A stretch of 64,000 bases of DNA, from NCBI GenBank assembly GCA_025363655.1, contig JANYDK010000051.1, forward strand, positions 1 to 64,000, read 5' to 3'. Below the pieces are notes generated by a model. It searched no databases and was not told where the DNA came from. It was given only the letters and a program-made list of their open reading frames with translations. The position numbers were made by a program, and so were the translations under genes. Source of the stretch: Deltaproteobacteria bacterium (GTDB lineage: Bacteria; Myxococcota_A; Polyangia; Polyangiales; JADJMO01). This document shows, one piece after another, positions 35,847-43,682 of the stretch (position 1 is the first letter of the stretch; the number at the start of each line of letters is the position of its first letter).

Positions 35847-36644
35847 TCACGGAGTTTTCGGCCCGCCGCACGATTCACGAATGCTCTTGGCGAAGGGTGA
35901 GTTGGGGTGCCATTTGAGAAAACGAACCGACTCGCCCTGCGCCTGTCCGACGCGGCCGAGCGCGCAGAGGGCGAAGATGCGCACCGCCGAGCGCTCTTCC
36001 GAGAGCACGCCGCTCGGAAACTTCTTCATGTGCTCGTCGAGGAGCCCGAGCGCGGCCGCGGCGTTGCCACCGTGAAGCGCCGCGTTGGCGTCGCGAATCA
36101 ACTTCGCCTCTTCGGCGACCGAGCCCGTCGGCTGTTTCGGTGCACCCTTGGGGGTGGCGACGATTTCCGAGAAGGGGACTGCGCTCTCGGCAGGCTCGGC
36201 AGTCGCGACGATCTCGGCGCTCGGTGCGGGGGATGGGGGAGGTGCGACTTCGATCGCCGTCGTCGCAGTCGTCATCGCGCTCGTGGGAGCCGTCGTCCTC
36301 GCCACTGCAACGGGCGGCGGAAGAGCGGTGCGCGCACGATAGATGGACGCACCACCGACGCCGATTCCGGCCAGCGCGACCATCGCGATCACCCATTTTC
36401 CCGTGCCGAAGAGCCCAACTGAGGCTCCGGCGACGGGACCGGCGGACATCGATGCGCCGGCGGCTCCCTTGGCCACCGAAGTCACTGCCGTCACGGCCAC
36501 TGCGCTGCCGACCGCGACGCCGAGACGCGCAGCGAGCGCCTTCTCGACGCGACGCCGATCGTCTTCGCGCGGCGCCAAATCACCACGCGCACGAGCGAAG
36601 AGGCCGCGTGCTTCCGGACCCAAATCGTCACCGAGGCTGCTCAT
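35847..36644 (-). CDS. Single-pass anti-sigma-factor-like protein with TPR-like C-terminus
   Basis: The ATG (complement 36642-36644) overlaps the stop of the sigma-factor gene in ATGA, a sign of translational coupling. The 265-residue product has a cytoplasmic N-terminal helix region (PEARGLFARARGDLAPREDDRRRVEKAL), a central hydrophobic segment (KWVIAMVALAGIGVGGASIY), a Thr/Pro/Ala linker, and a C-terminal helical part (KLIRDANAALHGGNAAAALGLLDEHMKKF) like one or two TPR units outside the membrane. It has no zinc-binding HxxxCxxC motif. The assignment as an anti-sigma factor is inference from position and topology. The next gene starts 32 bp downstream. Confidence 0.65.
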   Translation of the reverse strand: MSSLGDDLGPEARGLFARARGDLAPREDDRRRVEKALAARLGVAVGSAVAVTAVTSVAKGAAGASMSAGPVAGASVGLFGTGKWVIAMVALAGIGVGGASIYRARTALPPPVAVARTTAPTSAMTTATTAIEVAPPPSPAPSAEIVATAEPAESAVPFSEIVATPKGAPKQPTGSVAEEAKLIRDANAALHGGNAAAALGLLDEHMKKFPSGVLSEERSAVRIFALCALGRVGQAQGESVRFLKWHPNSPFAKSIRESCGGPKTP

Positions 36645-37225
36645 CGGGACCTCCGAGCAAGGATGCGCTCGAACTCCTGCCTCGCGAGGCGGAGGCGCGA
36701 GTACGCGGTGTTGAGCTTGAGCCCGAGCGCCTCGGCCGCCTCGGGGACGGTCAGCTCTTCCAACTCGATGAGCACGAGAATTTCCCGCTTCTCCTCGTCG
36801 AGCTCCATCAAGATGCGTTGCAAGAGTCGCGTCTCTTCGGCGTGCGCGGCGGCTTCGTAAGGATCGGCTCCCGCAGCCTGCAGCTCTTCGGGATCGGCCG
36901 GCTCGGCCTGACGCTCGTGCGGGCTCTTGCGCAGCGTCGTGCGTCGATGACGACGAACGGCGTTGAGGACGATGCCCATGATCCACGTACGAAGCGTCGA
37001 TCGACCTTCGAAGTCGGCGAGGCGTCGGTGGACGACGACGAAGATCTCCTGCGCCACGTCGTCGAGCGCCGAGAGAGGCACGCCGAGCGCACGCGCGCTT
37101 CCCCAGACGAACTCGAAGTGCGTCCGATAGACCTCGGCGAACGCCAGCGCCTCACGCCGGCCCGTTTCCGGGACGGGCACGGCGCCAGTCTCTGGCGAAT
37201 CGAGGGAGGGCACGGCGGTCACCAT
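36641..37225 (-). CDS. ECF-type RNA polymerase sigma factor
   Basis: ATG at complement 37223-37225; a GTG at 37273 is an alternative. Region 2 is seen in AEVYRTHFEFVWGSARALG, DDVAQEIFVVVHRRLADF and STLRTWIMGIVLNAVRRHRR. Region 4 is in LDEEKREILVLIELEELTVPE, AAEALGLKLNTAYSRLRLARQEF. The linker between is acidic (RQAEPADPEELQAAGADPYE). It directs RNA polymerase to a small regulon in response to an envelope signal. Its gene overlaps that of the membrane-spanning partner by 4 bp, the usual sigma/anti-sigma arrangement. Downstream genes encode the diheme pair, which may belong to its regulon. Confidence 0.9.
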   Translation of the reverse strand: MVTAVPSLDSPETGAVPVPETGRREALAFAEVYRTHFEFVWGSARALGVPLSALDDVAQEIFVVVHRRLADFEGRSTLRTWIMGIVLNAVRRHRRTTLRKSPHERQAEPADPEELQAAGADPYEAAAHAEETRLLQRILMELDEEKREILVLIELEELTVPEAAEALGLKLNTAYSRLRLARQEFERILARRSR

Positions 37226-37315
37226 GAGCAGTCTGCCATCGGGTGAGTGCCCGACGGGACCGAGATCCGTCACGACGGGCCGCCGATTCTCGAGTTTGCC
37301 TAGTTTTCAGACATT

Positions 37316-38362
37316 TCAGGGGATTCGAAGGACGAATCCGAGCGACCCGACGCCGACCACGCTCCCGACGTCGTGAATCGAGCTGGCGGCCGCCCCGCCG
37401 GGTGAGCCGCCGGGGCCTTGGTCGACGACCACGAACGACGAGCGCGCCGTCGGCACCTGCGCTTCGGCGGTGAGCCGCACCGAGAGGAAACGGGCGAACG
37501 AGGCTTCGAGGGCGAACCCGACGAGCGGCGCGATCCACGTCGCGTGCTGCTCGAAGGTCGCGGTCCCACCGAAGCCGTCGGCCGAGAGCCGCGCGACCGA
37601 AGCGCCGACGTAAGGCACGAATTGAAACACGCCGGCACGAAGCGCATAGCCGAGCCGCGCGCCGAGCGTCATCAAACGAAAGTGCGCGCCATCGCGGGGA
37701 AAGAGCGACGACGTCGCGTTCTGCGGTGACCAAACGCCGCCGACCAGCTCGACGCGCAACGGCCCCGGACTGACGCCGAGCGAGATCTGCACGCCGAGCG
37801 CGGACGACGGAAGCGTCCCGAAATCAGCCGCCAAAGCTGCCCCGAGCGAGACCAAGGGTTGCGCGGTCAACCGTCGTCCACTCGGCGACGGCGGCGGCTC
37901 TTCGGCGATCGGAGGTGATGCGGAGGGATCCGGAGTCGGTACCGGCGCCGGTTTCGGCTCCGGCTTCGGCGGCTCGATCTCCGCCATCGAAGCCAAGGGA
38001 TTGACCGCGATCGCCAACATCAATGCAGCGCCATCGGCCGCTGCGGCGCAGGTCTCGGCGTCGAACGCTCGCACACCCTTGGTCCCCTCGACGAGCGTCT
38101 CGACTCGTACATGCCACGCGCCGCTCGCGAGCTTGGTCACCTTCGCGTGGGCATCGACGCGTCGAAGGGTCTCTCCCGTCGCCCCGGTGAGAGCCATCCG
38201 CGCGACCTCGCGTCGCACGTCGTCACGCGAAGGGCATTCGGAAGGAGCGTTCCACTCCAGCTCGAGGGGCAGCTCGGGCTTGGTCTGCGCGTATGCCGAA
38301 GTCGGTAGCCACGCGAAGGCGACCACGGCCAGAACGGTCGCTGCGGCAATTCGTCCGCTCAT
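37316..38362 (-). CDS. Predicted outer-membrane beta-barrel protein
   Basis: ATG at complement 38360-38362 (a GTG lies two codons earlier). A Sec signal ends ...PTSAYA, and the mature N-terminus begins QTKPELPLELEWNAPSECPSRDDV. A Pro/Lys/Glu linker of about 40 residues separates this from a C-terminal half of alternating strands (LVSLGAALAADFG, LGVQISLGVSPGPLRVELVGG, FRLMTLGARLGYAL, FVPYVGASVARL, VGVGSLGFVLRI). The pattern of ~10-residue amphipathic strands suggests a small barrel. The family is common next to ECF sigma genes in Polyangia, which is recollection, not a checked search. Length is 348 residues. Confidence 0.65.
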   Translation of the reverse strand: MSGRIAAATVLAVVAFAWLPTSAYAQTKPELPLELEWNAPSECPSRDDVRREVARMALTGATGETLRRVDAHAKVTKLASGAWHVRVETLVEGTKGVRAFDAETCAAAADGAALMLAIAVNPLASMAEIEPPKPEPKPAPVPTPDPSASPPIAEEPPPSPSGRRLTAQPLVSLGAALAADFGTLPSSALGVQISLGVSPGPLRVELVGGVWSPQNATSSLFPRDGAHFRLMTLGARLGYALRAGVFQFVPYVGASVARLSADGFGGTATFEQHATWIAPLVGFALEASFARFLSVRLTAEAQVPTARSSFVVVDQGPGGSPGGAAASSIHDVGSVVGVGSLGFVLRIP

Positions 38363-38526
38363 CGACACGATCCGCTCGGCATCGCCCGTTGAATAGGGAA
38401 TGTCGACGCCGCCGTCGAGGCCGAGGCTCGCGCAATTGGCGCAACCCCTCGCACAGTCCTTCCCGCCATCAACACGAAATAGCGCTCATTTCCTCGCGTG
38501 GCGCGCGGTTTGCGACTCTACACACC

Positions 38527-40632
38527 GTGTTGCGCAAGCTGCCCATTTGGGCCTCCGTCGCCGCGGCCGTGATCGCGCTCGTCGTCCTCCTCGTGCGGGG
38601 TCGCGGCACGCAGGCGAAGACCGTCGGAGGTTCGACGAGCTCGACGACCACGACCTCCGCCAGCTCGATCGCACCGTCCAACCAAGACCCGCTCGAAGCC
38701 TTTCATCTCACGCGCGCTCGCTTCGACAGCGCGCGCCCCCTGCCCGCGAAACTCCAAGCCCCGATCGGCTACGTCGGCACGGCTGCGTGCGTCGGTTGTC
38801 ACAAGGACGAAGCCGCGAAGCTCGCGGCACGGCCGATGGGACACAGCGGCCTCCATCGACTCGAAGGACGGACCGCCGCGCTCGACGCGATGTTCGACGG
38901 CAAGCACATGGTCACGCACGTCGCTTCGGGATTCTCCTATCGACCCTTGCACGACGAGCATGGCTACTTCGTCGAAGAGCGGCTCGATGCGCCCGACGGC
39001 AAGCCGATGCACGTGCGTCGAGAGCCGGTGACGATTTCGTTCACCGCGGCTGCGCTCGGCACCGCCTTCGGCTTCGAGCGGGGCGGTCGCTTCTACCAAG
39101 TGCCGATCGATTGGTACCCGGCCACCAAGACCTGGGCGCTCGATCCTGGCTACGTACAAAACGGCCGTTTTTCTCGGGTGTTCGGCGCCTCGTGCGTCGG
39201 CTGTCACAGCGAGGTCCCGAGCCATGTCGGAGGAAACGACGACGTCATCGTCGGGCCTCTCTCGGAGGGCATCGGCTGCGAACGCTGTCATGGTCCGGGC
39301 GCGAAGCACGTGGAGACGACGCTGCGTGACGACATCGTCGACCCGGCGCGACTGTCACTCTCGGGGCAGCTCGACGTCTGCGCGAGCTGTCACCTCGAAG
39401 GCACCGCCGAAGTGAAAGGCGTGCACTGGGTGGAGAAGACGCCGCGCCCCGACGGCTTCACCTTGGTGAGCGCCGCCGATCGTCTGGTGCGCAGTCCCTG
39501 CTTCGTCAAATCGTCTGGAAAACTAGGCTGTACGTCGTGTCACGACGCGCACGCGAGCGATCACGACGTCGGCGGCGCGACACACATGCGGACCGCTTGT
39601 CTCGGGTGCCACGAGGAGCAGACGTCGAACGCGAATGCGAACGCGAAGACAGGGTGCAAGGCTCCCGAATCGGCGCGTGCCGAGCGCAAAGACGATTGTG
39701 CGAGCTGTCACATGGCGAAGGACACGCCGAGCGACTTTCGCGCCGAGGTGCCCGGCGTGCGACTCGAGATCACCGATCACTGGATTCAGAAATCACCCGC
39801 CGCGCCGCGTCCGCTCGGTCCCGGAGATGCGAAGACGAGCCCGTCGGTGGTGACGGCGATCGTGCCGTGGAAGCTGGTGGCGTTCCCGGCGAGTCCCCTC
39901 GACCTCGATCCGAGCGCGCTCTCGGCCAACCAAGCGATCGCCTCGGCGTGGACGATCGGCCTTGAAAACGAGGCGATTCCGCGTCTGGTCGGGATCGCCA
40001 AAAACCCGCCGGCGATGCCCGAGCTCTATCGGCTCCTCGGCGACGTCTACTCCACGCGACTCGACGGTGCGAGCGCGGATCCAGACGAACGACGTCATCT
40101 CGCCGAGCGTCTCTTCCTGGCACGCGCGATGGAGGCGGAGCTCTCCCCGGACGACGTCACGGTCCTCGTTCGCTACGCCGAAGCCGCGAGCACGCTCGGT
40201 GAGCTCGCCGGTCCCGCCGAAACCGCTGCCCGCGCCGACGCTGAGCTGGCCTTGCGACGAGCGCTCGCGATCTTGCCCGACGACGCGACCGCCCTCCTCG
40301 AGCTCGGTGGGCTCCTCTATCGCAGTGATCGCACGAGCGAGGCACTGCCACTCCTCGCCCGCGCCGCCGAGCTCGGCACCGACGCCCTCGAAGCTCACGT
40401 CGTCCTCGGCGTCGAAGCGAGAAAAAAGGGCGATTTGCGCGCCGCAGCGAAGCACTTCGGGAACGCCCGCGACGCGGCCCCACGCGATCGCTTCGTCCTC
40501 GAACAGCTGGCCTTCGTCTACGGCGCGTTGCACGAAGACAAGAGCGCCGCCGACGTCACGCACGCGCTCGCCTTCGTCCCGAAAGACGAGAGACCGCTCT
40601 CGCAACGAAGGGCGACGCGCTTTTTGCCGTGA
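38527..40632 (+). CDS. Seven-heme c-type cytochrome with TPR domain
   Basis: GTG 38527 gives a membrane anchor (VLRKLPIWASVAAAVIALVVLLV, residues 1-23). Seven CxxCH motifs are seen: CVGCH at 88, CVGCH at 223, CERCH at 251, CASCH at 285, CTSCH at 335, CLGCH at 358 and CASCH at 391. The middle resembles the multiheme family with GGRFYQVPIDWYPATKTWALDPGY between hemes 1 and 2. Residues about 500-690 are TPR-like helices (ALLELGGLLYRSDRTSEALPLL). It should be periplasmic and transfer electrons; substrate and partner are unknown. Divergent from the outer-membrane-like gene, and it converges on the acyl-CoA dehydrogenase gene with one base between. Confidence 0.88.
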   Translation: MLRKLPIWASVAAAVIALVVLLVRGRGTQAKTVGGSTSSTTTTSASSIAPSNQDPLEAFHLTRARFDSARPLPAKLQAPIGYVGTAACVGCHKDEAAKLAARPMGHSGLHRLEGRTAALDAMFDGKHMVTHVASGFSYRPLHDEHGYFVEERLDAPDGKPMHVRREPVTISFTAAALGTAFGFERGGRFYQVPIDWYPATKTWALDPGYVQNGRFSRVFGASCVGCHSEVPSHVGGNDDVIVGPLSEGIGCERCHGPGAKHVETTLRDDIVDPARLSLSGQLDVCASCHLEGTAEVKGVHWVEKTPRPDGFTLVSAADRLVRSPCFVKSSGKLGCTSCHDAHASDHDVGGATHMRTACLGCHEEQTSNANANAKTGCKAPESARAERKDDCASCHMAKDTPSDFRAEVPGVRLEITDHWIQKSPAAPRPLGPGDAKTSPSVVTAIVPWKLVAFPASPLDLDPSALSANQAIASAWTIGLENEAIPRLVGIAKNPPAMPELYRLLGDVYSTRLDGASADPDERRHLAERLFLARAMEAELSPDDVTVLVRYAEAASTLGELAGPAETAARADAELALRRALAILPDDATALLELGGLLYRSDRTSEALPLLARAAELGTDALEAHVVLGVEARKKGDLRAAAKHFGNARDAAPRDRFVLEQLAFVYGALHEDKSAADVTHALAFVPKDERPLSQRRATRFLP

Positions 40633-40633
40633 C

Positions 40634-41806
40634 CTACATCCCCATCAACTTCGCGACGTAGTAGCGCATGACCTCGCTCGTTCCGCCGCCGATGCGGAGC
40701 AGACGCTGGTCACGCCACGCACGCGCGACCCAGCCCTCTTCGATGTACCCCATGCCGCCGTGGAACTGGAGGCAGTCGTCGATGACGTGCGAGACCATTT
40801 CGCCGACGAAGATCTTGCACATCGAGATGAGCTTCACGGTCTCCATCGAGAGCGTCGTCTTCAGCTCGTATTTCTCGTGGTTGTAGGCCTCGACGGCCTT
40901 GTACGAGAGCGCCTTGCCGGCCTCGAGGTTGGTCGCGTGATCGACGAAGCGGTGCTGCCAAACCTCGCGCTTGATGATCGGCTTGCCCATCACCATGCGA
41001 TCGCGACCGAAGGCGAGCGAGCGTTCGAGCGCGTAGAAGCCGCTGGCACACGCCGAGGTGGCGGCGATGAGGCGTTCGCTCTGGAAGTTCTGCATGAGGT
41101 ACATGAACCCCATGTTCTCTTCGCCGAGCAGGTAGCGACGCGGGACGCGCATGTCCTCGAAGAAGAGCTCGGCGGTGTCGCTCGAGTGGTTGCCGATTTT
41201 CACCAGCTTCTTGCTGACGTTGAAGCCCTTCGTCTTCGTCGGCACGAGGAAGAACGAGCAGCCGTGCGAGCCCGACTCGGGGTTGGTCTTGACGAGGAGG
41301 GTGATGAAGTCGGCTTGGCAGCCGTTGGTGATGTACGTCTTGCTGCCGTTGATGATGTAGTCGTCACCATCACGCTTGGCCGTCGTCTTGATGCCGGCGA
41401 CGTCGCTGCCCGCCGCCGGTTCGCTGACGCCGAGCGCCGCCACCTTCTCACCGCGTAGCGCGGGGGCGAGGAACTCTTCGATTTGATCTTTGGTGCCGAG
41501 GTCGCCGATGACCGTCGTCGCCATGTCGCTTTGGACGAGGAGCGCCATCGTCACGCCGGCGAGGCCACTGCGCGGGAGCTCTTCGCTCTTGGCGACCGAG
41601 AACCAATAGTCGCCGCCGGCGCCGCCCTTCTCTTCGGGATAGTGCGCGCCGAGAATGCCGAGCTCGCCCGCTCGCTTGAAGACCTCGTGCGCGGGGAAGA
41701 TCTCCGCCTTCTCCCACTCGTCGACGTGAGGCAGCAGCTCCTTCTCCGCGAAGTTGCGGACCGTCTTCCGGAACTGCTCGTGTTGCTCGGTGAAGGGGCT
41801 GGGCAT
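40634..41806 (-). CDS. Acyl-CoA dehydrogenase, long-chain/isovaleryl-like
   Basis: A 390-residue FAD enzyme. Family features: N-terminal helices FTEQHEQFRKTVRNFAEKEL, the FAD-binding ALGVSEPAAGSDVAGIKTTA, YIINGSKTYITNG, and the C-terminal HGGMGYIEEGWVARAWRDQR. The usual medium-chain catalytic Glu motif (YEGT) is replaced by IGGGTSEVMR. Instead, Glu in QNFQSERLIAATSA takes the position used in isovaleryl and long-chain enzymes. It would oxidise an acyl-CoA to the 2-enoyl form and pass electrons to ETF. The gene starts 38 bp downstream of the Cys-motif protein at 41845. Confidence 0.92.
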   Translation of the reverse strand: MPSPFTEQHEQFRKTVRNFAEKELLPHVDEWEKAEIFPAHEVFKRAGELGILGAHYPEEKGGAGGDYWFSVAKSEELPRSGLAGVTMALLVQSDMATTVIGDLGTKDQIEEFLAPALRGEKVAALGVSEPAAGSDVAGIKTTAKRDGDDYIINGSKTYITNGCQADFITLLVKTNPESGSHGCSFFLVPTKTKGFNVSKKLVKIGNHSSDTAELFFEDMRVPRRYLLGEENMGFMYLMQNFQSERLIAATSACASGFYALERSLAFGRDRMVMGKPIIKREVWQHRFVDHATNLEAGKALSYKAVEAYNHEKYELKTTLSMETVKLISMCKIFVGEMVSHVIDDCLQFHGGMGYIEEGWVARAWRDQRLLRIGGGTSEVMRYYVAKLMGM

Positions 41807-41844
41807 GGCGATCTCTCCGGTCTCCTGAATGGCGATTCAGCCAA

Positions 41845-42534
41845 TCATTCGTACACGAAACATTTCCGTACGCAAGCCTCCGCCGCGAGAATCGCCGTCG
41901 CCGTGAGCTCGAAGTCCCTTCGCGGCGAGCCCTCCGGCTTCCAAGCGAAGCCGCGCCAGAGCACGAGCGTCGCCGCTCCCTCGGTACGCCCCTGCGCCCG
42001 CTCGAAGAGATCGCGCGCGTAGGCGACGTAGGAGAGTGAGGCTTTGAGCGAACGATCGCCCACCAGCTCGTTGGCGACCTCGTCGTCGAGCGTTCGTCCT
42101 TCGCCTCCGGCGAGCGCATGGAGCGCGGCGAGCATGAGCTTCCTCGCCCGCGCTCGATCGACCTTCGACACTTTTTTCGTCCGCAGGCGCGGCGCGTTCA
42201 CGAGCCAGCTGCACATCGGGCAGTAGCAATGCGCATCGGGCGAATGCAGCTGTTTTCCCGGCGATCTCACGATCTCGAAGGAGGTCTCGAGGTAGGTCGA
42301 GAAGAAGCGCGCGAAGTCGCCGAGCTCTTCGCGCGCAGGCCGAGCATTCACTGGCAAATCGGCGAAGTGACTGTCGAGCCAGGCATGGGCAGCCGCAGGG
42401 AGCGACGCGTAGTCGTGGGCTGCGTCGACGGAGATGAAGCCGCGATCGATCGCCTCGGCCATCCAACGGAGCAGGCGATGGCTCTTCGTCTGCAATTCGA
42501 CGACGCGCGCGAGGGCGACGGGATCGAGCACCAT
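41845..42534 (-). CDS. Conserved-looking protein of unknown function with CYCPMC motif
   Basis: ATG at complement 42532-42534 (a TTG lies two codons before). The 229-residue product is mainly helical, with RLLRWMAEAIDRGFI, AWLDSHFADLP, EELGDFARFFSTYLETSF and a central HCYCPMCSWLV, whose Cys residues could bind zinc or pair. A basic stretch RTKKVSKVDRARARKL follows. It ends WRGFAWKPEGSPRRDFELTAT and AEACVRKCF. No signal peptide. No family is recognised. It is probably co-transcribed with the acyl-CoA dehydrogenase gene; a link in metabolism is only a guess. Confidence 0.6.
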   Translation of the reverse strand: MVLDPVALARVVELQTKSHRLLRWMAEAIDRGFISVDAAHDYASLPAAAHAWLDSHFADLPVNARPAREELGDFARFFSTYLETSFEIVRSPGKQLHSPDAHCYCPMCSWLVNAPRLRTKKVSKVDRARARKLMLAALHALAGGEGRTLDDEVANELVGDRSLKASLSYVAYARDLFERAQGRTEGAATLVLWRGFAWKPEGSPRRDFELTATAILAAEACVRKCFVYE

Positions 42535-42560
42535 GGGCAACGTACGCTATCGTCACTGCG

Positions 42561-43574
42561 ATGCGACGCCTGCTCCCGACGCTGGCTTTCACGCTGGCTT
42601 TCGCGCTGGGATTGGGAGCGCATGGCTGCAAGCGCGGGCCGGTGATCGTGGCGGTGGGTGCCGAGAGAGACGCGAAGATCGACGCCGCGCCCGACGTCCC
42701 CCCGCCGATCGACAAGCTCGATACCGGGGAGAAAATCGAGCTCGGCCACGGCATGCTGATGATGGGCGCCGACGCGCAGGCTCTCTATTACCTGCTGCCC
42801 GATCCGCCGACGCTGATGGAGAAGCGTATTCGCTATCTCCCGTGGGAGAGGCCGCATGCGACCGGCGTGGCGAGGGCGCTCGGCATGTCGGTGCCGGAGT
42901 GGATCGAAATCGTCGACGCCGATCGCGTGGTCGGGCTCGATCGCTGGAGCGGTCCGGGCGGGCTCACCTACGTCGAGCGTCCCTCTGGGCACCCCGAGGT
43001 CGCGCTCTTCACCTCCAAGAGCAGCCACGTCGAGATGACCACCGCGGGCGTCGAGGGTGGCAAAGAGCTGTACGTCGCGATCACGGAGACGCCATCCGAT
43101 CCGGTCGGGCTCTACGTCTATCGATGGGGCCATGGTCTGCGCGCGTTGCCGTCGCTCCCTGCCGAAGCACATGCGCTCGCGATCGATGGAACCGATGCTT
43201 ATTTTCTCGTGGGAGACGAGCTTCGAAGGCAGAGCCTCGCGGGCGGCGCTTCGACCGCCGTGTGGAAGGCGAGCGCGTTCGTGGTCGCCAAAGGCAGGGT
43301 CACGGCGACCGACGGCGAATTCGTCTCCACCGGAGCGCACGGCAACGTCGACGTGAGGCTCGCCCACGAAGAAGGTCACGCGCTCGCCGGCGATGCGCTC
43401 GGGGCCGTGTGGCTCTCCGGTAAGGAGGGCGCACCTCTCCTTCGCGGTTCGTTCGGCACCACCGTCGTCACGTTGGGCCGCGCGCTCGCCGGAGTGACGC
43501 GTCTCGTGCTCACTCCCGACTGGGTCTACACGGTCGGCGGCGACGAGGTACGTCGCTTTCGCCGCAAAGACTGA
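42561..43574 (+). CDS. Beta-propeller-like predicted lipoprotein
   Basis: The signal MRRLLPTLAFTLAFALGLGAHGC ends in lipobox AHGC. The mature 310-odd residues are built of short strands with Tyr/Trp/Asp turns (ALYYLLPDPP, WIEIVDADRVVGLDRW, GLYVYRWGHG, DAYFLVGDELRRQ, LVLTPDWVYTVGGDEVRRF), like an irregular propeller. No catalytic residues are apparent. The gene is divergent from 41845-42534 with a 26-bp gap, so the two must share a very short regulatory region. A repeat-containing gap follows before the next lipoprotein. Confidence 0.65.
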   Translation: MRRLLPTLAFTLAFALGLGAHGCKRGPVIVAVGAERDAKIDAAPDVPPPIDKLDTGEKIELGHGMLMMGADAQALYYLLPDPPTLMEKRIRYLPWERPHATGVARALGMSVPEWIEIVDADRVVGLDRWSGPGGLTYVERPSGHPEVALFTSKSSHVEMTTAGVEGGKELYVAITETPSDPVGLYVYRWGHGLRALPSLPAEAHALAIDGTDAYFLVGDELRRQSLAGGASTAVWKASAFVVAKGRVTATDGEFVSTGAHGNVDVRLAHEEGHALAGDALGAVWLSGKEGAPLLRGSFGTTVVTLGRALAGVTRLVLTPDWVYTVGGDEVRRFRRKD

Positions 43575-43615
43575 TTCACCATCGTTTCCTCGCGCGGAAT
43601 TCTCTCGCCACCTTC

Positions 43616-43659
43616 GTTGCTGACCGAGCAACCGAGCAACCAGGCGACCGAGCAACCGA
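43616..43659. repeat. Small hairpin and 14-bp direct repeats
   Basis: GTTGCT-5 nt-AGCAAC forms a 6-bp hairpin at 43616-43632. GACCGAGCAACCGA occurs twice, at 43622 and 43646. It lies between two same-strand lipoprotein genes, just upstream of the second; it could be a weak terminator or simply a slippage product. Confidence 0.5.
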
Positions 43660-43682
43660 ACGAGACTGAAGCGAGGTGATGT

